Source of the DNA: Musa acuminata AAA Group
Taxonomy: Eukaryota; Streptophyta; Magnoliopsida; Zingiberales; Musaceae
Length of the DNA: 64,000 nt
Reading direction: 5' to 3'
Assembly: GCF_036884655.1 (NCBI RefSeq)
Contig: NC_088342.1
Span: 33,540,001 to 33,604,000 of the forward strand
The notes under the pieces are model-generated. The model searched no databases, had not been told where the DNA came from, and saw only the letters and a program-made list of their open reading frames with translations. Below are positions 51,009 to 64,000 of the stretch, in pieces. Each line of letters starts with the position of its first letter. The stretch's first letter is position 1. The translations under genes were made by a program, and so were the position numbers.

Positions 51009-51489
51009 GTCCTACAAATAAATCAATTTGTTCCAAAGAGAAACAGAAGAATAGAAATAGCAGGTGCCACCAATTCCACCAAGTAAACCTTTTTCATATA
51101 AAAATATGACCAAAAGTATCAAATTTATGAGGAAAAAAAAAGCTCACTGAGGGAAAGAACAAGGGTGATCTAGAAGTTGTCCGCTTGCGGAGGGAGGGCA
51201 GCCATCAGAGTTAGAGCTTATCGGGAGAATCACATCAATCGGATCGATAAGCAGCAAAAACACATAGTCCTAGATTAATCATGAGGACCAGATTGATGGC
51301 GGAAAAGAATCTTGCACTGCATCTTCTTTAGGGTTTTCGAACTAGAAAAGTGCGAGAAGGGAATTGGGGGCTAACCGTGAAGTTCTGAACAAGATATGGT
51401 CGATTGTAATGCATTAAATAAATTTGTGAGAGAGTAGGGAACTCTCTTCTTTCCTTAGAGAGAGAAGCTCTGGGTTTCTAAGGCGATAA

Positions 51490-52757
51490 GGACAACCCCA
51501 TTGCCTTCTCCCTCCTTAATTCCACCTTTGATGCGACCCAACCACACCCTTCCCCACCCCCCCCCCGCCCCCAACTACTGGCTTCACATCCCCTACTTGG
51601 CTCTCTCCTTGCATCCATTGTTGTTCCCCTCCCTAGGGTGTCATCATCTTCTTCTGTGGTGTCGATCCCTTCAGTTAGGGTTCCTGGAGTGATGCCAAGC
51701 CAGACCCCTAAGGTTTTCTCCTTTGGCAAGTACCAAGAAAAATGGGCCACTCCATCGGGATCCTTCCAATGCCCCTCCGCCTTCCAAGAAGAGCCAATTG
51801 GATGGCCCTTTCACTGGAAAGAGCATCTCTTAGGCATTGATGTTAATTGGTCCTTCATATGGGCCAGATGCAAGTTCACTACTATCTTCTTCTTTGTTTA
51901 ACCGGATCTATGATGCTTCTAAGGATTTCATCGAATTTGACGAAAAAACTCCTCATGAATGGCAAAAACCTTGAATATCTAGTTTGATCAATCATTTCCT
52001 CCGACTTCGACTTTGGATTTCCTGAAATATGTGGTTTCTCACTAATGGAAATGTTCTTTGGTGTCCCAAGTGATCAATTTGGCTTAAGGTTTTTTTTTGC
52101 TTTCAATTTTTTTCTAAAGCGGAGGTTGTTCGCATCCTCACCGAGGGACCATGGACCATTCGAGGGGAGGTTTTGTATCTGATGCCCAAGAAAGCTAATT
52201 TCCAGCCTCTCACAGAGAGGATCTCATCTGTCCCTATCTAGGTGTAGTTCGTCAATCTTCCTTTGGAGTACTGGAACAGAATGTGTTATTAATCTTGGTT
52301 CTCTCCTAGGTCGTCCCCTAAAGAATGATGAATGTTCTTTCTCGTTTGAAAGGGGTCGATATGTAAGGTTAGTATAGAAATCGATCTTTCAAAACCCCAT
52401 AAGCAGTATGACTGGGTCACCTAAAGAAAGGAATTTTCCAAACTGTTTCATATGAGAATTTACCTTTGGTGTGTTTCAAGTATAGTTGTGTGGGTCATAA
52501 AGTGGATTTGCCCTCTAGTTTCGATGACTTCTTTGACTTCCTCCCTTGTTTTTCTGGACTCTTCTCACAAGGCCGACCCCCAAAAGGGTGTGGAGCAACC
52601 CCCTTCCGATTTAGATGGCTCTATTACCCTAAGGGAGGTTGGGTCTTCTCACTTAGAGCTGGACCTCTTTGGTCCATGGATTAAAGTTGAGAAGCGTTGC
52701 CCGATTGGTCGTCGGCACAGCCAAGCCAACGCTGATCGAAATCGATCGGAATAGGGG
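51490..52757 (+). mobile_element. Decayed LINE ORF1 remnant (unit D copy)
   Basis: Poly-C of 10 and an uninterrupted T-run near 52090, the latter shared with A. Confidence 0.7.
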
Positions 52758-52850
52758 GGTGGGGTGGTGCCATGTCGAGGAAGCGATCGAGGCCATTGGT
52801 TTCCTCTGCTCCTTGAGATATTGGCACACATACAGGTCACATGCCCCCTA

Positions 52851-53277
52851 CACTATAAGAAAAATAGTTATTAACCATGAACAAAAGTTGTCACTAAAAG
52901 AATTAGTGCAAAATGAGCCATCACTAGCTTCCGTCAGCATAGATCTCGTGGCTAAAAGTTTTAGTAACAAAAAAAGACACATATGTCATTAAATTATAGT
53001 TTTTAGTGATAGTTTATATTTGTAGCTAAAACATTAAATTCTATCGCTAAAAATAAATAAATTGATAAATTAATATTTCTGTGACAACAATTGGTTATGA
53101 ACACTTCTGTCACTAAAAGAATTGACTAACAATTTTAGTGACAATATAATTAACTCTTACTGATTAAATGGAAAAGATAATAATAATTTAGTGATGGCTT
53201 GACCTGTCACTAAAATATAAAAAAAATTAGTAATGGATTATTTGAGTGTCACTATACTGTCAATAATAATTTTATTA
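52851..53277. mobile_element. CACTA transposon end (unit D copy)
   Basis: Terminus and subterminal words as in A. Confidence 0.75.
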
Positions 53278-54198
53278 ATTACCTATCAATTTTTAATAAT
53301 TTCAAAATCATACCAAAACTTTTTCATAAATTCAAGATAAAATTATTGATATTTGAAACTTCACATTACAATCTTTATTTTATCCAAAAATCAATATCAA
53401 AGTGAGACAATTATAAATTCCACATCATCTCGAAAAAAAATACATCAAGATATCTTTATATCTTCATTCTTGAACTCTCCTGTGTCATCTTGTGCATCTT
53501 GCGTGAAGTCACAATTGCACAATATATACAGACAAGTCACAATTGTTAGAGTTGCATAGTAGAGTTGAATAGTCCATCACTATTATCCCATGTTTGCAAA
53601 TGCAAATGGTTAAGAAGGTGAGGAAACTGAAACCCTATTCTTCACACATTATTTCTTGCTATTATACTATGGAGGTATATGCAAGTTTTCCTTTATGTCA
53701 ACCTACTGCTGACATTACATACTTTTTATTTTCAGAGTTAAGAACTGTTGTATATGAAAATAAAAGCAATTTTATGGTTGATTTCATTGATAAAACATAA
53801 ACATGTCAAGATTGTTAGCAGTCCATAACAAGTTTCTAGTGTACTGCAGCCTAAAATTGGAATCCAAAATCAGATTAAAGCTTTCTAAAAGATATACCTC
53901 TTAAGTGAAGTAAAGCAGCATGCAAGCTTAGATATATTAGTGTTGCCAAGCATTGAAATAAAGTGATATAGAAACAGAAAATATCGAAGTCAAGTTCATC
54001 TTCCTAAGCGAGGGGAGGCCCGAAGCGCGTCGCTTGGGCGCTCGCCCGAGCCCAGGCGTCGGGCGAGCACCCGGGTTAAACCCAGCGACCGAACCAACGT
54101 TTTAGGTCTGGTTCAATCTCCGGTGCTTTAGTTGGTCCAATCGAACCAACTAAAGCACCGATATCAGCCTTCTTCTCACGACTTCCCCAACTCTAACC

Positions 54199-54629
54199 CC
54201 GCTCGCCACTTCCACTCCCACTGCCGCTGCCACTGCTACCGCTATCGCTGCCACTATCGTCGCTCGTCGCTCTTGCTCTCGCTGCCGCTGCCACTGTCGT
54301 CGCTCGCCGCTCCCGCTCTCGCTCCCCCCTGCTCGCTGCTACCGCTGCCACTATCGCCGCTCCCGCTGCCACTACTCGCTGTTACTGCTGTCGCTGCCAC
54401 TATCGTCGCTCGCCACTCCTGCTCCCGTTGACACTGTTGCCGCTCCCGCTGCCTCTGCTCGCTACTACTGCTGCTGCTGCCACTATCGCCGCTCGCCGCT
54501 CCTACTCCCGCTACTCGTTACTACCACTGTCGTTGCCACTGTCGCCGCTCCCGTTGCCATCGCTCGCCGCTACCGCTGCCGCTGCCACTATCGCTTCTCG
54601 TTGCTACCGCTGCCGCTGCTCTCAGTCAG
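54199..54629. repeat. CGCTGCCACT-type minisatellite (unit D copy)
   Basis: A-type variant (CTACTGCTGCTG). Hairpin at 54121-54160. Confidence 0.7.
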
Positions 54630-54710
54630 TAGCCTCAGTCTTCCTCTTACTCACACTCTTCTTACTTCAATAGTATACTGTTATCAATATATTAACAATA
54701 TGCTACTAAC

Positions 54711-54932
54711 CAAGGTTCGTCGTACCGTACCGTACAGGCGTTTCGACCCGAGCTCGGTACGGTACGGTACGGTACCGGTGTACCGGGCGGTACATCAGGG
54801 CGTACCGAACAATTTTATACTTTTTTCATACTGTAGCACTGTAGCGGTATCGGGCGATCCGCATACCGGTAACCTATCGGATCGGTACGTACCGCCGGGT
54901 ACGGATGGTACGCTTCGGTATGATAGACCTTG
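54711..54932. mobile_element. hAT-like MITE (unit E copy)
   Basis: CTACTAAC flanks on both sides. Confidence 0.85.
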
Positions 54933-55309
54933 CTACTAACTATATACTAGTAATAGTATTTTTATTTATTAGATTAATAATATATTATTTTGATTTTAAT
55001 ACTATTAATTTTTATTTATTTAAAATTATTATTAGGTTTCAGAATAAATGATATATTTTTATTTAAATAAATATATTTATTAATTATATTATATATTTTT
55101 ATATTTTAGCGTCTCGCTTCACTCAGACGAACGCCTAGCACCTCGGACGTTTTTGGACCTTAGCACCTTTTGGCACCTAGCGCCTTTTCAATCAATGCTT
55201 GTAACAAAATTGCAAACTCTCTTTAATGCATCTCAACTCCCAAAGCTTTGACAACAAGTTGACAACAACTTATAGCTAAACAATGAAAAACAAGACCAAG
55301 TTTATATAC

Positions 55310-55981
55310 CATTTATGCCCTCCATTCCAGCTCTGACAATAGGCCGAGCACTTGAGTAGCTGCGGAAGGACCAAAAACTCTTATCTACAAAACATAAATA
55401 AATGTTACACAATGGCACTTCCCGTGATTCACCATCCAAATTCGAGCAATCAACAATCCAAATAACATAATTAATCAAATTAAAGCCCCACGCCCCCACA
55501 ATCCAAACCCTAATTGAGATTTCCCAAGAGGATCCGCCACGATGAACCTCACGAGAAACATAGAAGAAAAGGCGTAATCCAAATAGAACCGAGAATCCAC
55601 GCAGAACAAATACAACCCTGAGCAATTAAACGGAAATCGAGACGAGCTCCATAGCAAAAGAAACAAGAGCATATCAATGCGTCGCAATAGGAACGGGGTA
55701 GGAGAAAGGAGTGGAGGCAAACCTGGGGGCAGGGCCCGACGACGGGATCGATCGCCTGAGGAGCAAAGGTAGGGGTTTTCGACGAGCGGGACAACTGGGT
55801 GGGACGAGTGAAGCTCCGTCTCTCGATCTCGTCTTCCTCGCCCGCTCCTATTTCGCTGTTGGTGGCGACGCACGGACGTGAGGGGATCATTAAATCGCAA
55901 CTACAGAGAGAAGCAGTGTAGAACGAGGAGGTCGAGGAGCAGTGACGGCCAGGACCGAAGAGCCAAGTAAGAATCCGCCAT
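55310..55981 (-). pseudogene. Truncated 5' gene end (unit E copy)
   Basis: Shares GACGAGCGGG and GTCTTCC with B but has ACAACTGGG, unlike B. Confidence 0.4.
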
Positions 55982-56978
55982 TTCCACCGTCTCTCTCTCT
56001 CACTCTCCCTGCCTCCGGGGGTGATATGGCGAGGGCGTCTCATGCTTAGTGACGCGGTTGATATCGGATTCGGGGAGTGGCCTCCGGAGCCGTCGGATCC
56101 GGGTGGGGTTGCAGCCGCCGCCGTTCTCCCTGTAGTTGCGATTTAATGATCCCCTCACGTCCGTGCGTTTTAATTATCCCCTCACGTTCCTCGCCCTCTC
56201 CTATTTCGCTGTTGGTGGCGACGCACGGACGTGCGTTTTAATGATCCCCTCACGTCCGTGCGTTTTAATGATCCCCTCACGTCCGTGCGTTCTCCGCTCA
56301 AAATGGTGACGCACGGACGTGAGGGGATCATTAAAACGCACGGACGGACGTGAGGGGATCATTAAATCGCACGGACGTGAGGGGATCATTAAAACGCACG
56401 GACGTGAGGGGATCATTAAAACGCACGTCCGTGCGTCGCCACCAACAGCGAAATAGGAGCGGGCGAGGAACGTGAGGGGATCATTAAAACGCACGGACGT
56501 GAGGGGATCATTAAATCGCAACTACAGGGAGAACGGCGGCGGCTGCAACCCCACCAGGATCCGACGGCTCCGGAGGCCACTCCCCGAATCCGATATCAAC
56601 CGCGTCACTAAGCATGAGACGCCCTCGCCATATCACCCCCGGAGGCAGGGAGAGTGAGAGAGAGAGACGGTGGAAATGGCGGATTCTTACTTGGCTCTTC
56701 GGTCCTGGCCGTCACTGCTCCTCGACCTCCTCGTTCTACACTGCTTCTCTCTGTAGTTGCGATTTAATGATCCCCTCACGTCCGTGCGTTTTAATGATCC
56801 CCTCACGTTCCTCGCCCGCTCCTATTTCGCTGTTGGTGGCGACGCACGGACGTGCGTTTTAATGATCCCCTCACGTCCGTGCGTTTTAATGATCCCCTCA
56901 CGTCCGTGCGATTTAATGATCCCCTCACGTCCGTCCGTGCGTTTTAATGATCCCCTCACGTCCGTGCGTCGCCATTTT
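55863..56978. mobile_element. Foldback element (unit E left copy)
   Basis: Carries the same three arm mismatches as B (56175, 56197, 56556). Confidence 0.6.
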
Positions 56979-57115
56979 TCTTGGTACTTGCCAAAGGAGA
57001 AAACCTTAGGGTCAAATACTCATCTTGTAAATGAGCTTACAACAACATAATCAAATTAATATTTTATTTATAAAAAATTAATTTATTTTAAGCTTTCGAT
57101 TTTTGGTAAGTTAGT

Positions 57116-57417
57116 CTACGTCGGTTTTGACACGAATTGAAATGTTTGTCGGCGCTCTCTCTCTGTCTTATAACTATTTTCTTGGCAACGAGGATATGAA
57201 AACAAAAATGAACAAACCCTCATCACTCGATAACAGAACAATACCATGAAGAGCAAACCAAAATAACAACAATCCATATCACTTGAAAAGAACCAGAACC
57301 TTTCATCAACGAGATTAATGTCGAGGAGGTCTCAAGGAAGCAATTTCTTAAAAGCATAAACTCGTCCTCCTCCTTCATCGGCACCTCCTCACCAACTTTG
57401 AAACCCGCCGTCTTCAA
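57116..57417 (-). pseudogene. Unrecognised gene-like fragment (unit E left copy)
   Basis: Same stop in the alternative frame as the B left copy. The 64-residue frame is at 57223-57417. Confidence 0.3.
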
Positions 57418-57808
57418 TCAAGTCATTGGGAATAAGGGGTTGGCTGCGCGGGAGAGGGAGGAGTGAAGTATTTAGGATGGTGGAGAGAGAGGGAGGAGAG
57501 GAGAGGAGAGCGTGGGCCGTGATTCCTGATCTCGTTTGCGGAGCTGGAGATTGGTATTTCCACTAGGGTTCGCCTACAATCGCGCACCACCAAGAAGGCC
57601 GTGACACGTTATTTCTTTTTCAAAACATTTATATCCCAACTTGCTTAAGTTGAATCGACCGACTCTAAGTCAACTCGTAACTCCATTCTAGTCAAGCTTT
57701 GTATCCGATTCAAACGTCAGGTCCAGCTCCAAATCTCAATCTGGGCCGTAGGATCACATGATCCTACGATCTTGATCACAAATTTGATGACCGCATCTAA
57801 TTCAACAG

Positions 57809-57949
<141 letters not shown>

Positions 57950-60115
57950 CATTATAGTGTTTGTCCAGTAAAGTATAATCTGTCACAATCATAAAAAATT
58001 CTTATCACGAAATAGGAATTTCGTCTTCCATAGCAATCCACTTGCATGTGTACAAATGTATAAATCGTATTACATGGGAGTTCCTTATAAAGTCGTATCA
58101 TTATCAATAGTTCTGAATAATATAAAGTAGCTAACAGTACAGTACTGAATCATAAAAAGGACCAGCTTCAGATATCCTTCGATTCTTATGATGAGTCCCT
58201 CTACTAGTCGATCTAAATTAAATGTCTTGTCCCTTGTGATAAACATTATAAATATGAGTTCCTAGTGCATATCTATCAATCAAAGACAACAAATTAATGC
58301 TGCTGCTTTTTTTATTTAATCTTGAATCTAGAAAGGATCATACCTTCTAGCAAGTTAAAGACAGCAAAAAAGAAACAATTAAATTGTGAAGGAATCGATG
58401 CATAAGGAAATGAGGTGCATCAATGTTCCAGAGTCGAAAAATTAAATGATGGATAGGAAAATTGAAAAGGTGTCAATGATATTCTAATTCATTGTAATAT
58501 AATCACTCATACAGCATGTACCAGGGCAAAAAATTCTGAAACGAACTAACAGACAAAAAATAAGATATAAAAAGAAAATTAGGTAGGTAATAATAAGCTT
58601 GAAAGATCCCACATCAATTAATTTATTAAGACAAATTGAATCAAAAACATTATTCACCAACTATTACCCTTATTTCATATAAATTTGCACACCATTTAAT
58701 CTCTCGTATTATATTACGATACCATTTAAGGAGATTTGGAAGCAATCATGTGCATAGCGACAATTTCAGCTCAATATTACCTAAACTTATGCGCTAATTC
58801 TACTCGCAAGCTATAAAGGCGTACAATTAAATGAAAACCTAGATTTCCAAGAAACAACCAAATAATCAAGGACAAGAAAATAAAATACTAACAAGATGTT
58901 GCAAGCAGAAACAACAATCCAAGAACATAGCCAGAAAAAACCCAATAAAGGGAATCTAACCACACGAGGACGATTCAACACCTAGGGTTGCATCCTCTGA
59001 GACAAACAAGTAGAAGAAACCCAATAACACAAGAGGGCAAGCACGACAACTACCTCAGATTAGAAGGCAACGACGAAACCCCGTGAGAGAGGAGAGAGGA
59101 GAGAGGCGGCGGCGGCGATGGAGAAGAAGCGGATCTCGCGGTGGCGATGGAGAAGAAGCGGATCTCGCGGTCCCCTCTCCGACCAACAGATAAAGAGGTA
59201 AATGGAAACGGAGAAAGGAGAGGCAGACGAGGACAAGAGAGGCATATCTGTAGCGATTCCCATGAATGCAAAATTGTTACCCGCGCAGATACCAGCGCAT
59301 CAATGGCCCACCCAGAATGGCCCCGTTCATAAGATTTCAATAACAATGCGAGTAGCTTGTAAGGTACCGGGCTAAAGTGCATAAAAGTATTTCCAGGGAA
59401 CAATACAGTGAGGTCGAGCGCATCCTATCGAAGTGGGTATAAGCCAGCGTGATTGCATCGAGATTCGTGTGATTGGTAAATCTAACGGTAAAAAAATTTT
59501 GGCTGCATCTTCATATGGCCCATCTCGAGCGCATCGTATCACACCGAAGAATGATAATTATAGACAGCCTCGTGGACGCCAATTGACCGCGTTGCGCGTC
59601 TCAAATTGATATGAGAGTGGTCTCGTCAATATAGAAGATGCAAAGGTAAGGGAACCTCGTCCGTGGATTCTTGTCGATGGGAGACGTGGATGACCATAAG
59701 CCTGAGAGCTGCAGCGGCGGTTGGGTTCAATCCGAACCCCACCGACCCAATCTGGGTTCAACCTCAATTCGATACCCAAACCTAATATTTATTTGTATAT
59801 GCATGTGTGTTGGATCAGTCTGATCTATATAGATGGCCAATAAAGGTCATCCGTGATGAGTCAATCCAGAACAAAACTATGTCTTATAACTAGAACGAAG
59901 GTATTCGAATCGACTTAACTAAGGTCCTAAATTTTTGTCTATGGGATATATCAAAACTTATCAGGTCTAATCAAACCAAACCCAAATCTAATTTGCTTAG
60001 TTTCATACATGACTCAGATCAGTTTTAAATTTTCTCAACCTTTTAGCTAGTTGGGACGATTAAAGTCGACACAACTCATCCTTCCTTATTGCCGATTCGA
60101 TACCCAATCCGAACC
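57950..60115. other. Long-unit-specific 2.17-kb segment (copy 2)
   Basis: Near-identical to the copy in B. One change noticed (GTCTTATAAC near 59881, where B has GTTTTATAAC). The leader-like minus-strand region is at 59050-59403. Confidence 0.55.
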
Positions 60116-61110
60116 CCACCGTCTCTCTCTCTCACTCTCCCTGCCTCCGGGGGTGATATGGCGAGGGCGTCTCATGCTTAGTGACGCGGTTGATATCGGA
60201 TTCGGGGAGTGGCCTCCGGAGCCGTCGGATCCGGGTGGGGTTGCAGCCGCCGCCGTTCTCCCTGTAGTTGCGATTTAATGATCCCCTCACGTCCGTGCGT
60301 TTTAATGATCCCCTCACGTTCCTCGCCCGCTCCTATTTCGCTGTTGGTGGCGACGCACGGACGTGCGTTTTAATGATCCCCTCACGTCCGTGCGTTCTCC
60401 GCTCAAAATGGTGACGCACGGACGTGAGGGGATCATTAAAACGCACGGACGGACGTGAGGGGATCATTAAATCGCACGGACGTGAGGGGATCATTAAAAC
60501 GCACGGACGTGAGGGGATCATTAAAACGCACGTCCGTGCGTCGCCACCAACAGCGAAATAGGAGCGGGCGAGGAACGTGAGGGGATCATTAAAACGCACG
60601 GACGTGAGGGGATCATTAAATCGCAACTACAGGGAGAACGGCGGCGGCTGCAACCCCACCAGGATCCGACGGCTCCGGAGGCCACTCCCCGAATCCGATA
60701 TCAACCGCGTCACTAAGCATGAGACGCCCTCGCCATACACTAAGCATGAGACGCCCTCGCCATATCACCCCCGGAGGCAGGGAGAGTGAGAGAGAGAGAC
60801 GGTGGAAATGGCGGATTCTTACTTGGCTCTTCGGTCCTGGCCGTCACTGCTCCTCGACCTCCTCGTTCTACACTGCTTCTCTCTGTAGTTGCGATTTAAT
60901 GATCCCCTCACGTCCGTGCGTTTTAATGATCCCCTCACGTTCCTCGCCCGCTCCTATTTCGCTGTTGGTGGCGACGCACGGACGTGCGTTTTAATGATCC
61001 CCTCACGTCCGTGCGTTTTAATGATCCCCTCACGTCCGTGCGATTTAATGATCCCCTCACGTCCGTCCGTGCGTTTTAATGATCCCCTCACGTCCGTGCG
61101 TCGCCATTTT
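60116..61110. mobile_element. Foldback element, left arm truncated (unit E right copy)
   Basis: Truncated at the CT tract like the B right copy. Its inner arms are no longer matched because of the 27-bp loss and gain. Confidence 0.55.
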
Positions 61111-61247
61111 TCTTGGTACTTGCCAAAGGAGAAAACCTTAGGGTCAAATACTCATCTTGTAAATGAGCTTACAACAACATAATCAAATTAATATTTTATT
61201 TATAAAAAATTAATTTATTTTAAGCTTTCGATTTTTGGTAAGTTAGT

Positions 61248-61549
61248 CTACGTCGGTTTTGACACGAATTGAAATGTTTGTCGGCGCTCTCTCTCTGTCT
61301 TAGAACTATTTTCTTGGCAACGAGGATATGAAAACAAAAATGAACAAACCCTCATCACTCGATAACAGAACAATACCATGAAGAGCAAACCAAAATAACA
61401 ACAATCCATATCACTTCAATCGAACCAGAACCTTTTATCAACGAGATTAATGTCGAGGAGGTCTCGAGGAAGCAATTTCTTAAAAGCATAAACTCGTCCT
61501 CCTCCTTCATCGGCACCTCCTCACCAACTTTGAAACCCGCCGTCTTCAA
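61248..61549 (-). pseudogene. Unrecognised gene-like fragment (unit E right copy)
   Basis: The 64-residue frame at 61355-61549 has a Q-to-E change (CACTTCAATCG near 61414) compared with B right. Confidence 0.3.
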
Positions 61550-61940
61550 TCAAGTCATTGGGAATAAGGGGTTGGCTGCGCGGGAGAGGGAGGAGTGAAG
61601 TATTTAGGATGGTGGAGAGAGAGGGAGGAGAGGAGAGGAGAGCGTGGGCCGTGATTCCTGATCTCGTTTGCGGAGCTGGAGATTGGTATTTCCACTAGGG
61701 TTCGCCTACAATCGCGCACCACCAAGAAGGCCGTGACACGTTATTTCTTTTTCAAAACATTTATATCCCAACTTGCTTAAGTTGAATCGACCGACTCTAA
61801 GTCAACTCGTAACTCCATTCTAGTCAAGCTTTGTATCCGATTCAAACGTCAGGTCCAGCTCCAAATCTCAATCTGGGCCGTAGGATCACATGATCCTACG
61901 ATCTTGATCACAAATTTGATGACCGCATCTAATTCAACAG

Positions 61941-61943
<3 letters not shown>

Positions 61944-61976
<33 letters not shown>
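61944..61976. repeat. (AT)n microsatellite, 33 bp
   Basis: Right-hand AT junction before the copia remnant, 6 bp longer than in B. Confidence 0.95.
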
Positions 61977-61982
<6 letters not shown>

Positions 61983-64000
61983 TAGATCTAACCGTGGAGG
62001 GGAATATTACAACAGAAATGACGGCTCAAGTGAATAACGTCGAGGACCATTTGCTCTATGCTTAGAGGAGTGTGGAATTATCCCTCTGTATAAAATGCCA
62101 AGGTCACCTAACATGAATGGTGTAGTTGAAAGACGAAACTGCATACTTAAAGACATAGTAAGAAATATGATTTTTTAATCTACTTTGCCAGAGTCACCCT
62201 GAAGAGAAGCAATAAAAACTATAGCTTACATTCTTATAGAGTACCAATTAAAGCAACTACAAAAACACCTTATGAGCTTTGGACCGGAAGAAAGCCTAGT
62301 CTAAGACACTTTCATAGGTTGTCTATCTAAGACAAGGCTTTACAGGCCTAACGAAAAGAAATTGGAACCCCAAACAATAAGCAATTATTTTATTGGTTAT
62401 TCTGAACGATCTAAGGGGTACAAATTTTATAATCCCAAATCAATAAATATTTTTGAGACGAGTATTGCTACAAGGATATTGAGTTTGGGGGGAGAAATAA
62501 GGTTAAAGACTTTACGTTTGAGGAAGAATTGGTTCAATTTAATCCAATTTATATAGTTGCCACTGATGTGGTAAATTCAATACCTCAAAAGGATATAGTT
62601 ATTTCAACTCTCATATAGTATAAGAAAATTATTCATGAGGATCAAACTCAACATCCATAAGAACATATGCCACAAGAGCTAGCACCTTTGTGATGATCCA
62701 TTAGGGTAAGGAGGAGTGTCATTTCATATGATTATATGGTATTTCTCTGGGAACATGAAAAAAGTAGTGATATGATGGAAGATGATCCAATCAACTTCTG
62801 TCAAGCCATAGAGGATTCCAATTCTGATAAGTGGATTAAAGCAATGAATCAAGAGTATAAGTCCATACAAGACAATAAAGTTTGAGAACTTGTCCCATTA
62901 CTAGAAGGAGTGAAACCTATTGGTTGTAAATGAATTTTTAAAACCAAAGGGGATTCTAATGGTAATGTGGAGAGATATAATGCACGTCTTGTGGCAAAGG
63001 GCTATACTCAAAAAGAAGGGATTGACTTTAAATAAACCTCTCCGGTTTTAACGAATGACTCTTTTAGAATAATTATGGCTTTAGCCACACATTTTGATTT
63101 GGAGCTCTTTTAGATGGATGTCAAAATAACAATTCTCAATGGAAATATTGATGAAATAATTTATATGGTACAACCAGAATACTTTGTATCAAAAGAACCT
63201 AAAGAAAATAATATGTAAATTGATAAAATCTATCTATGAGATAAAACATATTGAATCTTGGATTTTGACGATGAAATCAATTAATGAGTTTACGATCTAA
63301 TGTACATTTAAGTGACGTAGGACTATATTCAATCAGGAAAGATAAATTGATTAAAGCGGTGGAATCAAAAGTTGGGCTAAAATGGAACATGTCAGAAGAT
63401 TGGATGTCGGACCGGAGGAATGGTCGACATATCAGCAGAAGGCTTCGTGCCATGAGTTCGAGCATCGGGCCAAAAGGATCAGACATTGCACTAAGGAGAT
63501 CGGGTGTTGCGGATATCAACATGTCGATTGGGCAATACATCATAAGAGAGGACGATATGCCGAAGGTTCGGGTGAAGCATCGGATGAACCAATGACATGT
63601 TGGATAACTTAGAATTCTTACTTATAATAATTTGTCTAGATCGAAGTAGTTTTAGTTCTAATTGGATTGTTTAGAATGTAATTAGACCAACTCAATTATG
63701 GGTTAACTCGGCCTGAATTGGGGTTATTTTGGGCCAAGTGGAAGGCCCAATTAGTGACCCATAGTTGGCCCAAGCTGTGACACTGCCAGTTTAGGTGATA
63801 ATATTGCTCAGATACAATCTCCCAGACTGTGTTAGGCGATGGTACCACCTAGTCTCAAACTAGCAGGCGGTGGTATTGCTAGTACCCCGAAAACCCAAGA
63901 TGAGATCATTTGGTCCCTAAATTTGAATTCATTTGGGGCCTAAAAAAGCCCTACTCATCCTTACTCAGTAAACACATCAATTGTGAGTTAAAGAAAAGAA
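61977..64000 (+). mobile_element. Decayed Ty1-copia body (unit E, cut by window)
   Basis: Integrase and N-terminal RT part only; the rest is beyond the window. Confidence 0.85.
63249..64000. mobile_element. Solo LTR in copia RT (unit E, cut by window)
   Basis: Left AAACA duplication and TATTGAATC start present; right end outside the window. Confidence 0.8.

Larger units (their letters stand above)
42053..54710. repeat. Tandem macrosatellite unit D (short type, 12,658 bp)
   Basis: Short-type unit that precedes a long unit, as A does, and shares A's right-hand variants (C at 53502, the uninterrupted T-run in the LINE remnant). In the copia 3' flank it instead resembles B, with a 9-bp longer ATAATTT-type repeat near 48410. 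Featureless stretches are 48307-49179 and 53278-54007. Confidence 0.95.
60116..61943. repeat. Second copy of 1.83-kb block (unit E)
   Basis: As in B, but the array of 27-bp modules in the palindrome has lost one module (near 60391). Further right, a 27-bp tandem duplication has appeared around ACTAAGCATGAGACGCC (60710-60762). Net length is therefore unchanged. Confidence 0.9.

Overview
This is repeat-dominated nuclear DNA from a flowering plant. The evidence is a spliced minus-strand gene with plant-type GT-AG introns, degenerate Ty1-copia, LINE and CACTA elements, hAT-like MITEs, and AT/CT microsatellites. The style of the copia LTR and of the GTAC-rich MITE recalls banana-family (Musaceae) DNA; that is an impression from memory, not a search result. 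Nothing looks bacterial, organellar or CRISPR-like, and I found no tRNA or rRNA gene.

The whole window is one tandem array of a very large repeat. If units are cut at a hAT-like MITE, they are A 3-12653 (12,651 bp), B 12654-29404 (16,751 bp), C 29405-42052 (12,648 bp), D 42053-54710 (12,658 bp) and E 54711-64000 (cut by the window end). A, C and D are a short type. B and E are a long type, which carries an extra copy of a 1.83-kb segment plus about 2.17 kb of DNA not found in short units. Shared variants pair A with D and B with E, so the array has a higher-order period of three units (long-short-short, 42,057 bp).

Each unit holds, in order: a 222-bp hAT-like MITE with an 8-bp target duplication; AT-rich spacer; a minus-strand 5' gene-end fragment with a plausible intron; a modular foldback element forming a 420-bp inverted repeat (perfect in A and C); a second minus-strand gene-like fragment; an (AT)n tract; a decayed Ty1-copia integrase/RT/RNase H body interrupted by a 1.18-kb solo LTR with a 5-bp target duplication; a minus-strand four-exon YAE1-like gene; a decayed LINE ORF1 (DUF4283 plus zinc-knuckle remnant); one end of a CACTA transposon; and a GC-rich hairpin with a CCG/CTG-type minisatellite.

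The only recognisable cellular gene is the YAE1-like gene, whose product would be an adaptor for Fe-S loading of ABCE1/Rli1. Its exon model gives 189 residues with a deca-GX3 motif. Only the copy in unit B has a canonical AG at the acceptor of exon 3; A, C and D have TG there. So this array multiplies a conserved gene together with a nest of dead transposons, and most copies look splice-damaged. The most notable features are the gene-bearing macrosatellite, its higher-order structure, and the long perfect palindrome in each short unit.
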